From Actinomyces oris (lineage in GTDB: Bacteria > Actinomycetota > Actinomycetes > Actinomycetales > Actinomycetaceae): a stretch of 64,000 bases of DNA. The position numbers were made by a program, and so were the translations under genes. This document shows positions 1 to 9,421 of the stretch, piece by piece (the stretch's first letter is position 1; each line of letters begins with the position of its first letter). The stretch spans positions 1 through 64,000 of the forward strand of contig NZ_MSGO01000030.1 of the NCBI RefSeq assembly GCF_001929375.1, written 5' to 3'. Under the pieces are notes generated by a model, which saw only the letters and a program-made list of their open reading frames with translations, was not told the DNA's origin and ran no database searches.

Positions 1-1238
1 CCGGCCACCACCGCGTCGCGCAGGCGCGCCAGATCCGCCCCGGTCGCGCCGCCCCGGTTGGTCAGCGCCAGAACGTGCTTGGTGGACAGTCCGGCCGGGG
101 CGCCGGCCTCCACGGCGAAGCCCTTGGTGAAGCCCGCGTGGTCGATGAGCCAGGCGGCGCTGGTCTTGACCAGCCCCTCGATGACGGGGGCATCCTTGGT
201 GCCGAGCACCACCTGCGAGTGGTCGGTGACCGGGAAGCGGGGCGCGTCCTCGGGCAGGCGCTCGGCCTGCTGCGTGGTCAGGATCGGGTTGGTGAAGAAG
301 GATCCGGCCGACCAGGTGTCATGGTCGGTGCCGTCCAGCACCATCCCCTTGGAGCGGCGCAGCTCGAGAACCGCCTCGCGCAGCTCGCGCTCGGGCACGC
401 GCTCACCCAGCTCGACGCCGAGCGTCCCGGCCAGCTGGGAGTAGGCGATCCGGGAGGACAGGGAGCCCTGCCGCACGGCGAAGGTGGCGTCGAGGACCAC
501 CCAGCGCCCGGTCGGCCCCCACAGGCGCCCGCCGCCCGCCTCGGTGTCGGTGAGGGACTGCTTGAGGCGCGAGTCCCGGTAGGCCAGCCCCAACTCGCCC
601 AGCGCCAGCCAGACCACCCGGTTGCGCAGGCGGTCCCAGGCGCGCACGCTGGCGATGAGCTCGGCGACCTCGGCGCCGTAGGCCCCGATGTTCTGCACGG
701 GGGCGGCACCCACCGTGCCGGGGATCCCGGACAGGGGGGCGAACCCGGCCCACTGGCTGGCGATGGCCTCGCGCACCAGGTCGTCCCAGGTGGTGCCGGC
801 GGTGGCGGTGACCTCGACGCCGCCGCACACCGAGTCCGAGACGAGTGAGACCTCGGCGCGGGCGTCCCGGATGACGAGCCCGTCGAAGCCTGCGTCGGAG
901 GCCATGATGTTGGAGCCGCCACCGATGACGAGGACGGGCGTTCCGGCGGCGTCGGCCTCCCGGATCGCCTCGGTCAGCTCGCTCTGCGTAGTGGCCTCGA
1001 CATAGGTGCCCACCGGGCCGCCCACGCGAAGCGTGGTCAGCTCGGCCAGGGTGGTCGGCAGGGCGCCGGAGCCGGGCGTGTGCGCCAGGGCCTGGAGGGG
1101 TGCGGGCCAGGCGGACGGGTCGACGTCGACGCTCAGCGGGACGGTGCAGTCGCCTTCCACCGGCTGCGGCTCGGTCGACGGTGCAGCCGGCGCGGTCGAG
1201 GCCTCAACGGGGGCGCGGTCATCTGGGGTGGTGGTCAA
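1..1238 (-). CDS. murB: UDP-N-acetylmuramate dehydrogenase (MurB), 3' end cut by window edge
   Basis: MurB reduces UDP-GlcNAc-enolpyruvate to UDP-MurNAc with NADPH and FAD in the cytoplasm, an early step of peptidoglycan synthesis. Reading the minus strand, the frame stays open from a TTG at 1238 to the edge. It shows the FAD-binding stretch VLVIGGGSN, then GIPGTVGAAPVQNIGAYG, then AGSFFTNP and the C-terminal AAWLIDHAGFTKGF block, in MurB order. A poorly conserved, acidic and Pro-rich extension of about 50 residues precedes the first conserved motif (TTLRVGGP). The TTG start is chosen because a GGAG lies just upstream and no earlier in-frame start is better. The missing part is only the extreme C-terminus. 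Confidence 0.93.
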   Translation of the reverse strand, partial: MTTTPDDRAPVEASTAPAAPSTEPQPVEGDCTVPLSVDVDPSAWPAPLQALAHTPGSGALPTTLAELTTLRVGGPVGTYVEATTQSELTEAIREADAAGTPVLVIGGGSNIMASDAGFDGLVIRDARAEVSLVSDSVCGGVEVTATAGTTWDDLVREAIASQWAGFAPLSGIPGTVGAAPVQNIGAYGAEVAELIASVRAWDRLRNRVVWLALGELGLAYRDSRLKQSLTDTEAGGGRLWGPTGRWVVLDATFAVRQGSLSSRIAYSQLAGTLGVELGERVPERELREAVLELRRSKGMVLDGTDHDTWSAGSFFTNPILTTQQAERLPEDAPRFPVTDHSQVVLGTKDAPVIEGLVKTSAAWLIDHAGFTKGFAVEAGAPAGLSTKHVLALTNRGGATGADLARLRDAVVA

Positions 1239-1341
1239 CGAAGGTCTCCGCTCTTCCTGATCGGTTCCTCGTGAGACAAGCAGGGCCCCGCTCACACCAG
1301 CGGTGTGCACGGAGCCCCGAGACGCGGACGGGCCGCTCGTC

Positions 1342-1440
1342 TCACTTCTTGTTGCGACGCTGGTGACGCGTCTTGCGAAGCAGCTTGCGGTGCTTCTTCT
1401 TGGCCATGCGCTTGCGGCGCTTCTTGATGACGGATCCCAT
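1342..1440 (-). CDS. 30S ribosomal protein bS22 (AURKAIP1/COX24-type), 32 aa
   Basis: This tiny, very basic protein starts MGSVIKKRRKRMAKKKHR and ends RRNKK. Over almost its full length it matches what I know of actinobacterial bS22, a 33-residue peptide seen bound to the mycobacterial 30S subunit. The start ATG at 1440 has an AGGAG ahead of it at suitable spacing. It lies between murB and the small HTH gene, all on the minus strand. A bS22 gene beside an excisionase-type HTH gene is also the arrangement I recall at Rv0500A/Rv0500B in mycobacteria, which supports both calls. Confidence 0.93.
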   Translation of the reverse strand: MGSVIKKRRKRMAKKKHRKLLRKTRHQRRNKK

Positions 1441-1587
1441 GAGATCTCCTCGCAGTTCGCTTCGTAGTGCCCGCAGACCCTCCCTGCGGGCCGAGGCAGG
1501 CCGGCGAGGGTTATGCCATGGGGCGGTTGGTCGGCGCGTGAGGCTCAGCGGCCGACCACGCAGGTGACCGCCTGAGTGTAGCGGCTC

Positions 1588-1830
1588 CTAGGACCCTGAT
1601 GCCTCTGACGCATCGTGGCCCCAGTCACCCAGCCCCGCGGCCAGGTAGTCGTGAACGGCGCGCTCGGGGACGCGGAAGGAGCGTCCGACCTGCATCGCGG
1701 GCAGGTCGCCGGAGTGCACCATCCGGTAGACGGTCATCTTGGACACGCGCAGCATCGCCGCCACCTCAGCCACGGTGAGGAACGAGGGGGCGCCGGAGGC
1801 GCTGGGGGATGTGGGAAGGCCCGGTGCCAT
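1588..1830 (-). CDS. Excisionase-family (MerR-like) helix-turn-helix DNA-binding protein, 80 aa
   Basis: The protein is a single winged-HTH of the excisionase/BldC type: FLTVAEVAAMLRVSKMTVYR forms the helix-turn-helix (residues about 16-35), followed by the wing GRSFRVPERAVHDYL. It probably binds DNA as a small regulator. Despite the family name there is no integrase nearby, and the pairing with bS22 points to a chromosomal housekeeping regulator. The ATG at 1830 gives the usual short N-terminus; no convincing Shine-Dalgarno lies in front of it. A TATATT hexamer (1883-1888 on the complement) may be its -10 box. Longer in-frame starts exist up to 1935 but would add non-conserved sequence. Confidence 0.85.
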   Translation of the reverse strand: MAPGLPTSPSASGAPSFLTVAEVAAMLRVSKMTVYRMVHSGDLPAMQVGRSFRVPERAVHDYLAAGLGDWGHDASEASGS

Positions 1831-2102
1831 GAGCTTGAGGTCCGTTCGTCGCGGGTGGCCCCGTCGGGGCAGGAACACCGCCAATATATCCCCGCACCAG
1901 CCTTCGCACAGGGTTTCTCGGGCACCATTCACCACAGGCGTCGCATTTCACACTCAGTCACCAATTGTCTCTGCCGCAACCTCGCTGATCCGCCTCGGAG
2001 CCCAGCCGCCGCGGCGGTGAGCACCGAGCCCCGGACGCCGGCTCCGAACACGCCGGCTCACAACGCCGGGAAACGTGACGAAGTCGTACCAGCGGTACCA
2101 CA

Positions 2103-3725
2103 ATGGCCACCGTGCCCCAGACAGACACCGCCCAGGAGCCGGAGCCCGGCCGCGGACCCCGCGGCGGGGCGCCGACCGGGAAGCACGGCGCCCCGCAGGT
2201 CGGCAGGCGCCGTCAGGCCCACTGGCACGCCCCGCTCGTGGGCGTCGTCGGCCACCCGTGGAAGCGGCGCAAGAAGCACCCGACCACCACAGAGGGAGCC
2301 GGCCCCCTTGAGGAGCCGCCCACCCGCCCCCCACTGCCGGGCACGGAGCCCACCGGGCTGCGCCGCCTGCTCAGGCACATCGAGCCGCTCGGCCAGATCG
2401 CGCGGGCCGCCCGCTTCTACCCGGCCCGACTGGCCGTCACCATCTTCGCGGCCATCATCATGGTGGTCACGCTTCTGCTCAGCCTCCCGATCACCACGGC
2501 GAGCGGAAAGCACGCCGACTTCCTCGACGCCCTGTTCACCGCCACCTCGGCAGTGTGCGTCACCGGCCTGAACACGGTGGACACGGCGACCTACTGGTCC
2601 ACCTTCGGGCACGTCGTCATCATCCTGGCCGCGGCCGTGGGTGGGTTGGGCGTCATGACCCTGGCTTCACTGCTGTCCCTGGCGGTGTCCCGGCACGTGG
2701 GACTGACTCAGCGGATGCTGGCGGCCTCGGAGAACCAGTCGCGCCTGGGCGAGGTGGGCCGACTGCTGCGCGCCGTCATCTACACGGCCACCGGTTGCGA
2801 GCTCCTCCTGACGCTCATGCTGCTGCCGCCCTTCCTCAGCCACGGCCTCGATGCGGGCCACGCCCTGTGGTACGCGGTCTTCATGGCGCTGTCGATCTTC
2901 AACAACGCCGGCTTCGTCATCATGCCCGAGGGCCTGGAGGCCTACTCCTCCGACTGGTGGATCGGCCTGCCGATCATCCTGGGGACCTTCATGGGCGCCG
3001 TCGGCTTCCCCGTCATCCTGGACATCATGGGCCGACGACGACGCCCCCGCACGTGGAGCCTGCACACCAAGCTCACCCTGACCACCTACCTGGCCCTCAC
3101 GGCCGCCTCAGCCCTCGCCATCGCCACCTTCGAGTGGAACAACCCGCTCACCTACGGCTCCCTGCCCACGAGTGGGAAGATCATGACCGCGCTCGTCAAC
3201 GGCGTCAACGCCCGCTCCTCGGGACTGTCCACGATCCCTCCCGAGCACATGCACGAGGCGACCTGGTTCCTCCAGGACGCCCTCATGTTCGTCGGGGGCG
3301 GCTCGGCCTCGACGGCCGGCGGCATCAAGGTGACGACCTTCGCGGTCCTGCTGCTGGCGATCCTCGCCGAGGCCCGCGGCGACCAGGACATTGAGGCCTT
3401 CGGGCGGCGTATCACCCCCTCGACCGTGCGCCTGAGCGTGGCGGTGGCCTTCATCGGCTCCAGCATCATCGGACTGGCCACGCTCCTGCTCCTGCAGATG
3501 ACCAACCTGTCCCTGGACCGGATCCTCTTCGAGGTCATCAGCGCCTTCGCGACCGTGGGCCTGTCCACGGGCATCACGCCCTCCCTGCCGGACGGGGCCA
3601 AGTACGTCATCGTGGTGCTCATGTTCGTCGGCCGTGTGGGCACCATGACGGCGGCCAGCGCCCTGGCGCTGCGCGAGCGGCGCCGCGTCATCCGAATGCC
3701 CGAGGCCAGCCCGATGATCGGCTAG
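2103..3725 (+). CDS. ktrB: TrkH/KtrB-family potassium uptake channel subunit
   Basis: This 540-residue membrane protein forms the K+-translocating subunit of a Trk/Ktr system. An unusual charged, Pro-rich cytoplasmic N-terminus of about 100 residues precedes the channel. The four selectivity-filter loops are visible in order: SAVCVTGL, IFNNAGFV, NARSSGLST and FATVGLSTG, each ending a pore helix between transmembrane pairs. It needs a cytoplasmic RCK partner; the likely one is ktrA at 6256, on the same strand but separated by a TetR/MFS pair. No Shine-Dalgarno precedes the ATG, so the start is less certain than the family. A regulatory role for c-di-AMP is possible through the partner, since disA lies in this window. 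Confidence 0.92.
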   Translation: MATVPQTDTAQEPEPGRGPRGGAPTGKHGAPQVGRRRQAHWHAPLVGVVGHPWKRRKKHPTTTEGAGPLEEPPTRPPLPGTEPTGLRRLLRHIEPLGQIARAARFYPARLAVTIFAAIIMVVTLLLSLPITTASGKHADFLDALFTATSAVCVTGLNTVDTATYWSTFGHVVIILAAAVGGLGVMTLASLLSLAVSRHVGLTQRMLAASENQSRLGEVGRLLRAVIYTATGCELLLTLMLLPPFLSHGLDAGHALWYAVFMALSIFNNAGFVIMPEGLEAYSSDWWIGLPIILGTFMGAVGFPVILDIMGRRRRPRTWSLHTKLTLTTYLALTAASALAIATFEWNNPLTYGSLPTSGKIMTALVNGVNARSSGLSTIPPEHMHEATWFLQDALMFVGGGSASTAGGIKVTTFAVLLLAILAEARGDQDIEAFGRRITPSTVRLSVAVAFIGSSIIGLATLLLLQMTNLSLDRILFEVISAFATVGLSTGITPSLPDGAKYVIVVLMFVGRVGTMTAASALALRERRRVIRMPEASPMIG

Positions 3726-3787
3726 CGCCCGCCGCCCCGTTTTCCGCACTTGCTCACCCGAGAGCCCACAGGCACCAGCGGGAACGA

Positions 3788-4498
3788 TCAGCTCCCCTCG
3801 GGTTCCGGCCCGTCCAGGGCGAGCAGGTGCCCGAGGGTCGCGGCCGCGTTCTCCACATCCGCACGGCCGGTGATGAGCTGCTCGACGATGAGACCGAAGG
3901 AGACGCTCTGGATGAGTGAGGCCAGCTGCTCGGGACTCAGACGGCGGGAGATCGCCCCCGCCCTCTGCCCGTTGCGGCACAAACGGGCAAGACCGTCGCG
4001 GATGTCGTGGTAGTTCTCCTGGACCATGACGCGCATCTCGGGATCACGAGTCAACTCGCCCCAGGCGTGGTAGGCCAGTGGCGCCCAGGCACTCAGTCCG
4101 ACGTCGTCAGCATCCTTGCGGACCTCGCCTCGCCGAGCGGAGGCTCGCCGCGAGGTGGAGGCAGCCTCGCCGGCGTGCTGCTCAACGTCGTCACGCTCGT
4201 AGTTGAGCAGGACGAGCGCCTCGATGAATCCCTGCTTGAAGTCCGGCAGCGCCTCGGACTCGGCGAGCTGCTTGATCCGCTCGACGAGTGGCCCCATCCG
4301 CCGAGTCAGGACCTCGCGCACGAGCGAGCGCTTGCCCTCGGGGAAGTAGCGGTACACGGTCGACGACGACATCCCGGCCGCTGCGATGACCTCGTCCATG
4401 GAGGTGGCCTGGAAGCCGTTGCGGGCGAAGCACTCCTCGGCGGCCTGCAGGATGCGGAGTCTTTGTCGCTCCCGGTAGGCGGCGGTCACTCGTGGCAT
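3788..4498 (-). CDS. TetR/AcrR-family transcriptional regulator of the adjacent MFS exporter
   Basis: The 236-residue protein begins with a TetR-type DNA-binding domain (residues about 8-55; TSMDEVIAAAGMSSSTVYRY is the HTH) followed by a helical ligand domain. It is divergent from the MFS gene at 4620, the classical layout for a repressor of its own efflux pump. The 121-nt gap between them contains palindromes that could be its operators (4536-4545 and 4588-4604). The ATG at 4498 is preceded by a TATGCT hexamer only 6 nt away, so its mRNA may be leaderless; alternatively the GGGGG in that gap could act as a weak ribosome site. The ligand cannot be inferred from sequence. Confidence 0.88.
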   Translation of the reverse strand: MPRVTAAYRERQRLRILQAAEECFARNGFQATSMDEVIAAAGMSSSTVYRYFPEGKRSLVREVLTRRMGPLVERIKQLAESEALPDFKQGFIEALVLLNYERDDVEQHAGEAASTSRRASARRGEVRKDADDVGLSAWAPLAYHAWGELTRDPEMRVMVQENYHDIRDGLARLCRNGQRAGAISRRLSPEQLASLIQSVSFGLIVEQLITGRADVENAAATLGHLLALDGPEPEGS

Positions 4499-4504
4499 GC
4501 CCCC

Positions 4505-4510
4505 AGCATA
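4505..4510 (-). promoter_or_regulatory. Candidate -10 box (TATGCT) of a leaderless tetR transcript
   Basis: On the minus strand TATGCT ends 6 nt before the ATG at 4498. Transcription would start at or next to the start codon. Confidence 0.4.
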
Positions 4511-4535
4511 GGTGCCCCAAAACATCACAAATCGA

Positions 4536-4604
4536 AACGATCGTTGTTGACTAGACATTGAAGGAAGCCTAAACTCCCGAACACAAACGAAAACGATAAT
4601 TTTG
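4536..4604. promoter_or_regulatory. Candidate TetR operators in the tetR/MFS divergent region
   Basis: A perfect 10-bp palindrome AACGATCGTT (4536-4545) abuts the MFS -35 box. A related AT-rich imperfect palindrome, CGAAAACGATAATTTTG (4588-4604), lies after the -10 box. Both share the AACGAT core, as expected for two sites of one dimeric repressor. Confidence 0.5.
4547..4575 (+). promoter_or_regulatory. Sigma-70-type promoter of the MFS gene
   Basis: TTGACT (4547-4552), a 17-nt spacer and TAAACT (4570-4575) match the consensus well. They lie between the two candidate TetR sites and 45 nt upstream of the MFS start codon. Confidence 0.6.
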
Positions 4605-4619
4605 ATATGGAGGTTCGCA

Positions 4620-6215
4620 ATGACACTCACAGCGACATCCACTCTCAAGCGGACCGAGCCGGCACAGGAGACACAGGAGGAGACCCCCGCGGCTGCGCGG
4701 CGCCCCAATCGCCGCGCGGTCATGGTCAGCGCGGTCCTCACCCAGCTGATGATCGTCCTGGATCTGACGATCATCGCGATCGGCCTGCCGCACATGCAGG
4801 AGGACCTGGGAATGACCGTGTCCCAGAGCCCGTGGACGGTGACCGGCTACAGCCTGGCCTTCGGCGGTCTGGTGCTCTTCGGGGGAAGACTCTGCGCCGT
4901 GGTCGGCATCCGCCGCTCCTACCAGGTCGGTCTGATCGGATTCGGGGTCGCCAGCCTCGCAGCCGGGATGGCAGCCTCCTTCCCCATCCTGCTGGTGGCC
5001 CGAGTGGCCCAGGGCTGCTTCGGAGCCCTGTTGGCCCCCACCTCGCAGTCACTGCTCAACGTCACCTTCACCGAGCGCACTGAGCGCGAGCGGGTCTTCG
5101 CGGTCTTCGGCGCCACTGGCGGCCTGGGAGCGGCCGTCGGACTGCTCGTCGGCGGGGCGCTGACCGACTGGTTCAGCTGGCGCTGGGCCCTCTACATCAA
5201 CATTCTCCTGGCCGCCGCCGCTCTGCTCATCGGGCAGCGCAGCCTCCCGCCGGCCGACCAGCGCGACCGCGGCTCACGCATCACTGCCGACCTGACCGGC
5301 CTGGTCCTGGGTTGCGGGGCCTGCTTCAGTGCCGTCTACGGGCTCGACCGGGCCCAGCAGACCTCCTGGACCTCGACGTCCACCGTCAGCTGGCTGGCGC
5401 TCGGCGGCGTCGCAGCGGTGCTGTTCGTGGTGCGCGAGCGCTTCACGAGCCGCCCGGTGCTGCCCCTGTCGATGATGGCGCTGCCCGTGCGGGCGGCCTC
5501 CTACGCCACACAGTTCATCGCCGGCGCCGCCCAGATGGGGGCGATCATCTACCTAACCTACTACATGCAGAACCACTTCGGCTACTCCCCTCTCAGGACC
5601 GGGGTCGTCTTCCTGCCGATGGTCCTTGCGCTGATCGCCACCGCGATCCCGGCCGGGCGCGTCATCGTGCCCAGGCTCGGGGCGCGCGGCACCCTGCCGC
5701 TGGGGCTGGCGGTGCTGACCGGCTCCTTCCTCATCCTCTCGCGCATGACCACGGAATCGACTTACGAGCAGGTGGCGCTGCCCGGCCTCATCGTCTTCGG
5801 GATGGGCCTGGGGCTGACGATGCCGGTCACCTTCAACTCCGGCACTCGCGGGGTGGATGCGAAGCGGACCGGACTGGCCTCGGCGATCCTGAGCGCCGCC
5901 CAGCAGATCGGCGGGTCCTTCGGGGTGGCGCTCATGACCTCCTACGCCACCCAGCACGCCGAGGAGTACGTGACCGACCATGCCGCGCAGGTCAAGGCGG
6001 CAGCCATGGAGGCGATGATGCGGGCTCAGGCCCTGCCGCAGTCGCCCGCGGGCAAGCAGATCATCGACACCCTCAAGGCCCAGCTCATCGACCGGGCGCA
6101 GCTCGAGGCCTACTCCGGTGGCTTCACGATGATGGCCTGGATCCTGGCCGGGGCGGCGGCGGTCCTGGTGGTCTGCAGAATCAGCCTGAGCCTCCGCCGA
6201 CGCCGCAGGAGGTAG
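4620..6215 (+). CDS. MFS drug:H+ antiporter, DHA2 (14-TM, EmrB/QacA) family
   Basis: This 531-residue integral membrane protein has the DHA2 pattern: TM1 with the motif LTQLMIVLDLTIIAIGLP, motif A-like GGRLCAVVGIRR after TM2, and the antiporter motif region GATGGLGAAVGLLVGGALTD near TM5. Hydrophobic segments continue to a basic C-terminus (RRRRRR). It likely exports toxic organic compounds or drugs using the proton gradient. The ATG at 4620 is chosen because ATGGAGG lies 6-7 nt before it; an ATG at 4602 overlaps the operator region and lacks a ribosome site. It is regulated by the divergent TetR. The pair sits between ktrB and ktrA as if inserted there. Confidence 0.9.
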   Translation: MTLTATSTLKRTEPAQETQEETPAAARRPNRRAVMVSAVLTQLMIVLDLTIIAIGLPHMQEDLGMTVSQSPWTVTGYSLAFGGLVLFGGRLCAVVGIRRSYQVGLIGFGVASLAAGMAASFPILLVARVAQGCFGALLAPTSQSLLNVTFTERTERERVFAVFGATGGLGAAVGLLVGGALTDWFSWRWALYINILLAAAALLIGQRSLPPADQRDRGSRITADLTGLVLGCGACFSAVYGLDRAQQTSWTSTSTVSWLALGGVAAVLFVVRERFTSRPVLPLSMMALPVRAASYATQFIAGAAQMGAIIYLTYYMQNHFGYSPLRTGVVFLPMVLALIATAIPAGRVIVPRLGARGTLPLGLAVLTGSFLILSRMTTESTYEQVALPGLIVFGMGLGLTMPVTFNSGTRGVDAKRTGLASAILSAAQQIGGSFGVALMTSYATQHAEEYVTDHAAQVKAAAMEAMMRAQALPQSPAGKQIIDTLKAQLIDRAQLEAYSGGFTMMAWILAGAAAVLVVCRISLSLRRRRRR

Positions 6216-6255
6216 CGTAGAGTCCACTGCCTCACGGCCGACCTCAGGAGACCTC

Positions 6256-6924
6256 ATGCCTGCCCCACTCTCGCGCACCGACTCCACGCTCGTCATCGGG
6301 CTGGGACGCTTCGGCTCGGCCGTGGCCGCCACCCTGGACCGGCTGGGGCGCGAGGTGCTGGCCGTGGAGGCCAATCCCGCGACCGTGCGCCAGTGGACCG
6401 GCCGCATCCCCCTGGTGGAGGCCGACGCCACGGACGTGGAGGCCCTCGAGCAGCTGGGCGCCACTGAGTTCGGCACCGCGGTCGTGGGGGTGGCGACCTC
6501 CCTGGAGGCCTCCGTCCTCATCACCGGAAACCTCGTGGACCTGGAGACCCCCCAGATCTGGGCCAAGGCCATCTCCCGCGCCCACGGCCGCATCCTGCGC
6601 CGCATCGGCGCCCAGCACGTCGTCTACCCCGAGTTCGACGCCGGGCAGCGCGCCGCCCACCTCGTCTCGGGTCGCATGCTCGACTACATCGAGATGGAGA
6701 AGGGCGGCTTCACCATCGTCAAGATGCGTCCGCCCACGGAGCTGCACGGCTTCACCATCGGCCAGTCCAAGGTGCGCTCGCGCTACGGGATCACGGTCTT
6801 CGGCCTCATGAGCCCGGGCGAGCCCTTCGAGTACGCCACCCCCGACACCCTGGTCTCGGCCGAGGACGTGCTCGTCGTCGGCGGGGACGCCGCCCTCCTG
6901 GAGCGCTTCGCCAACCGTGCGTGA
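6256..6924 (+). CDS. ktrA: KtrA/TrkA-type RCK gating subunit of K+ uptake
   Basis: The 222-residue cytoplasmic protein has one RCK_N Rossmann domain (residues about 10-135; VIGLGRFGSAV is the nucleotide-binding glycine loop) and one RCK_C domain (about 140-220). A single-RCK protein of this length is KtrA-like rather than the double-RCK TrkA of enterobacteria. It gates the KtrB channel in response to nucleotides, and in other bacteria RCK_C of KtrA binds c-di-AMP. AGGAG lies 8 nt ahead of the ATG. Only 40 nt separate it from the MFS gene, so it may depend partly on read-through from the MFS promoter, although TAGAGT upstream could be its own -10 element. Confidence 0.92.
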   Translation: MPAPLSRTDSTLVIGLGRFGSAVAATLDRLGREVLAVEANPATVRQWTGRIPLVEADATDVEALEQLGATEFGTAVVGVATSLEASVLITGNLVDLETPQIWAKAISRAHGRILRRIGAQHVVYPEFDAGQRAAHLVSGRMLDYIEMEKGGFTIVKMRPPTELHGFTIGQSKVRSRYGITVFGLMSPGEPFEYATPDTLVSAEDVLVVGGDAALLERFANRA

Positions 6925-6969
6925 GCCGGCCGGGCGGCCCCTGAGGCAACGAGGCGCGTCAGAAGCACG

Positions 6970-7391
6970 TCAGAAGGCGGCCACCTGGGAGCGCTTGGCC
7001 TCGGCGGCGCCGTCGGCCTCAGTGGCCACGGCCTGAAGATCCTTACCGATCCCGGCGGCGCCGTAGGCGCCGAGCAGTCCCTCGACGAATGGCGCCGCCG
7101 ACAGGCGCGTCCGCTCGGCCAGGGCCGGCTCGAGCATCTCCATGGCCATCTCGGCGCTCATGATCCCGCTGCCCAGGTCGGCCAGGACCAGGACGCCCCC
7201 GCAGCGCTCAGAGAGGCGCTCCACGGCCTCGACGACGGCCCCGGGATCGGTGCCCAGCCCTCCGTCGGCGAGGCCCGCGGCCGTCTCGACCGGGACGTCG
7301 ACGGCCACGATGAGCCGGCGCGCCAGGTCCAGGGCGGCCTCGGCCAGGGCGCGGGAGTGGGAGACCAGGACGATACCGACGCTCACAGGGC

Positions 7392-7395
<4 letters not shown>
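6970..7395 (-). CDS. dhaM: DhaM, phosphoryl-donor subunit of PEP-dependent dihydroxyacetone kinase
   Basis: This 141-residue protein is a single EIIA-mannose-like domain. The phosphorylatable histidine is in VLVSHSRALAEA (His13), and the central block GGVLVLADLGSG is typical of the fold. It receives phosphate from HPr and passes it to the ADP bound in DhaL. The fused HPr and EI-like domains of E. coli DhaM are absent, so it must use the cell's general PTS proteins, which are not in this window. Its GTG start overlaps the dhaL stop by four bases (GTGA), implying translational coupling at the end of the dhaK-dhaL-dhaM operon. Confidence 0.92.
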
Positions 7396-8051
<656 letters not shown>

Positions 8052-8074
8052 GTCGCTTCTCCTTCAGTCTCCTT

Positions 8075-8102
8075 GGGGTGCCCGCAGGCGATCGGGCACC
8101 CC
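8075..8102 (-). terminator. Hairpin in the dhaK-dhaL gap (attenuator or mRNA-stabilising stem)
   Basis: GGGGTGCCCG and CGGGCACCCC form a perfect 10-bp stem around an 8-nt loop. No T-tract follows, and dhaL starts downstream without a clear promoter, so partial termination or 3'-end protection of dhaK mRNA is more likely than full termination. Confidence 0.5.
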
Positions 8103-8117
8103 GATTGTGCCAGGTCC

Positions 8118-9134
<1,017 letters not shown>

Positions 9135-9141
9135 GGCGCTG

Positions 9142-9147
9142 ACGCTA
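9142..9147 (-). promoter_or_regulatory. Candidate -10 box (TAGCGT) of the leaderless dhaKLM transcript
   Basis: TAGCGT on the minus strand ends 7 nt before the dhaK ATG, which lacks a ribosome site. Confidence 0.45.
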
Positions 9148-9421
9148 CCGCGCCACGGGCCCGCGTGGGGTCCCTCAGGCACCGAGGACCTCACTCCGTG
9201 CACATCGGTGCAGCCCGCCGTGGTCACGCAGGAGCGAATGCGCACCGAAGCGGTCGGGCGCTCGCCTCCCGGCCCACCGGCCCAGCGGCGACGCCCCTCA
9301 CCCCCTCAACGTGAGCACGCCCACCACCTGGCCTGGGCGTCACCCGCAGAGATTCTGGGGACTATCTGGAGAGGTCCTTTTTTCGCGGCATCACTGAGTC
9401 GATTACAGGCAGGATAGGGGT

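Noticed and set aside
1831-2102. Possible c-di-AMP (ydaO-type) riboswitch before ktrB
   Set aside because: No recognisable conserved core or paired architecture could be found by eye; a covariance-model search would be needed.
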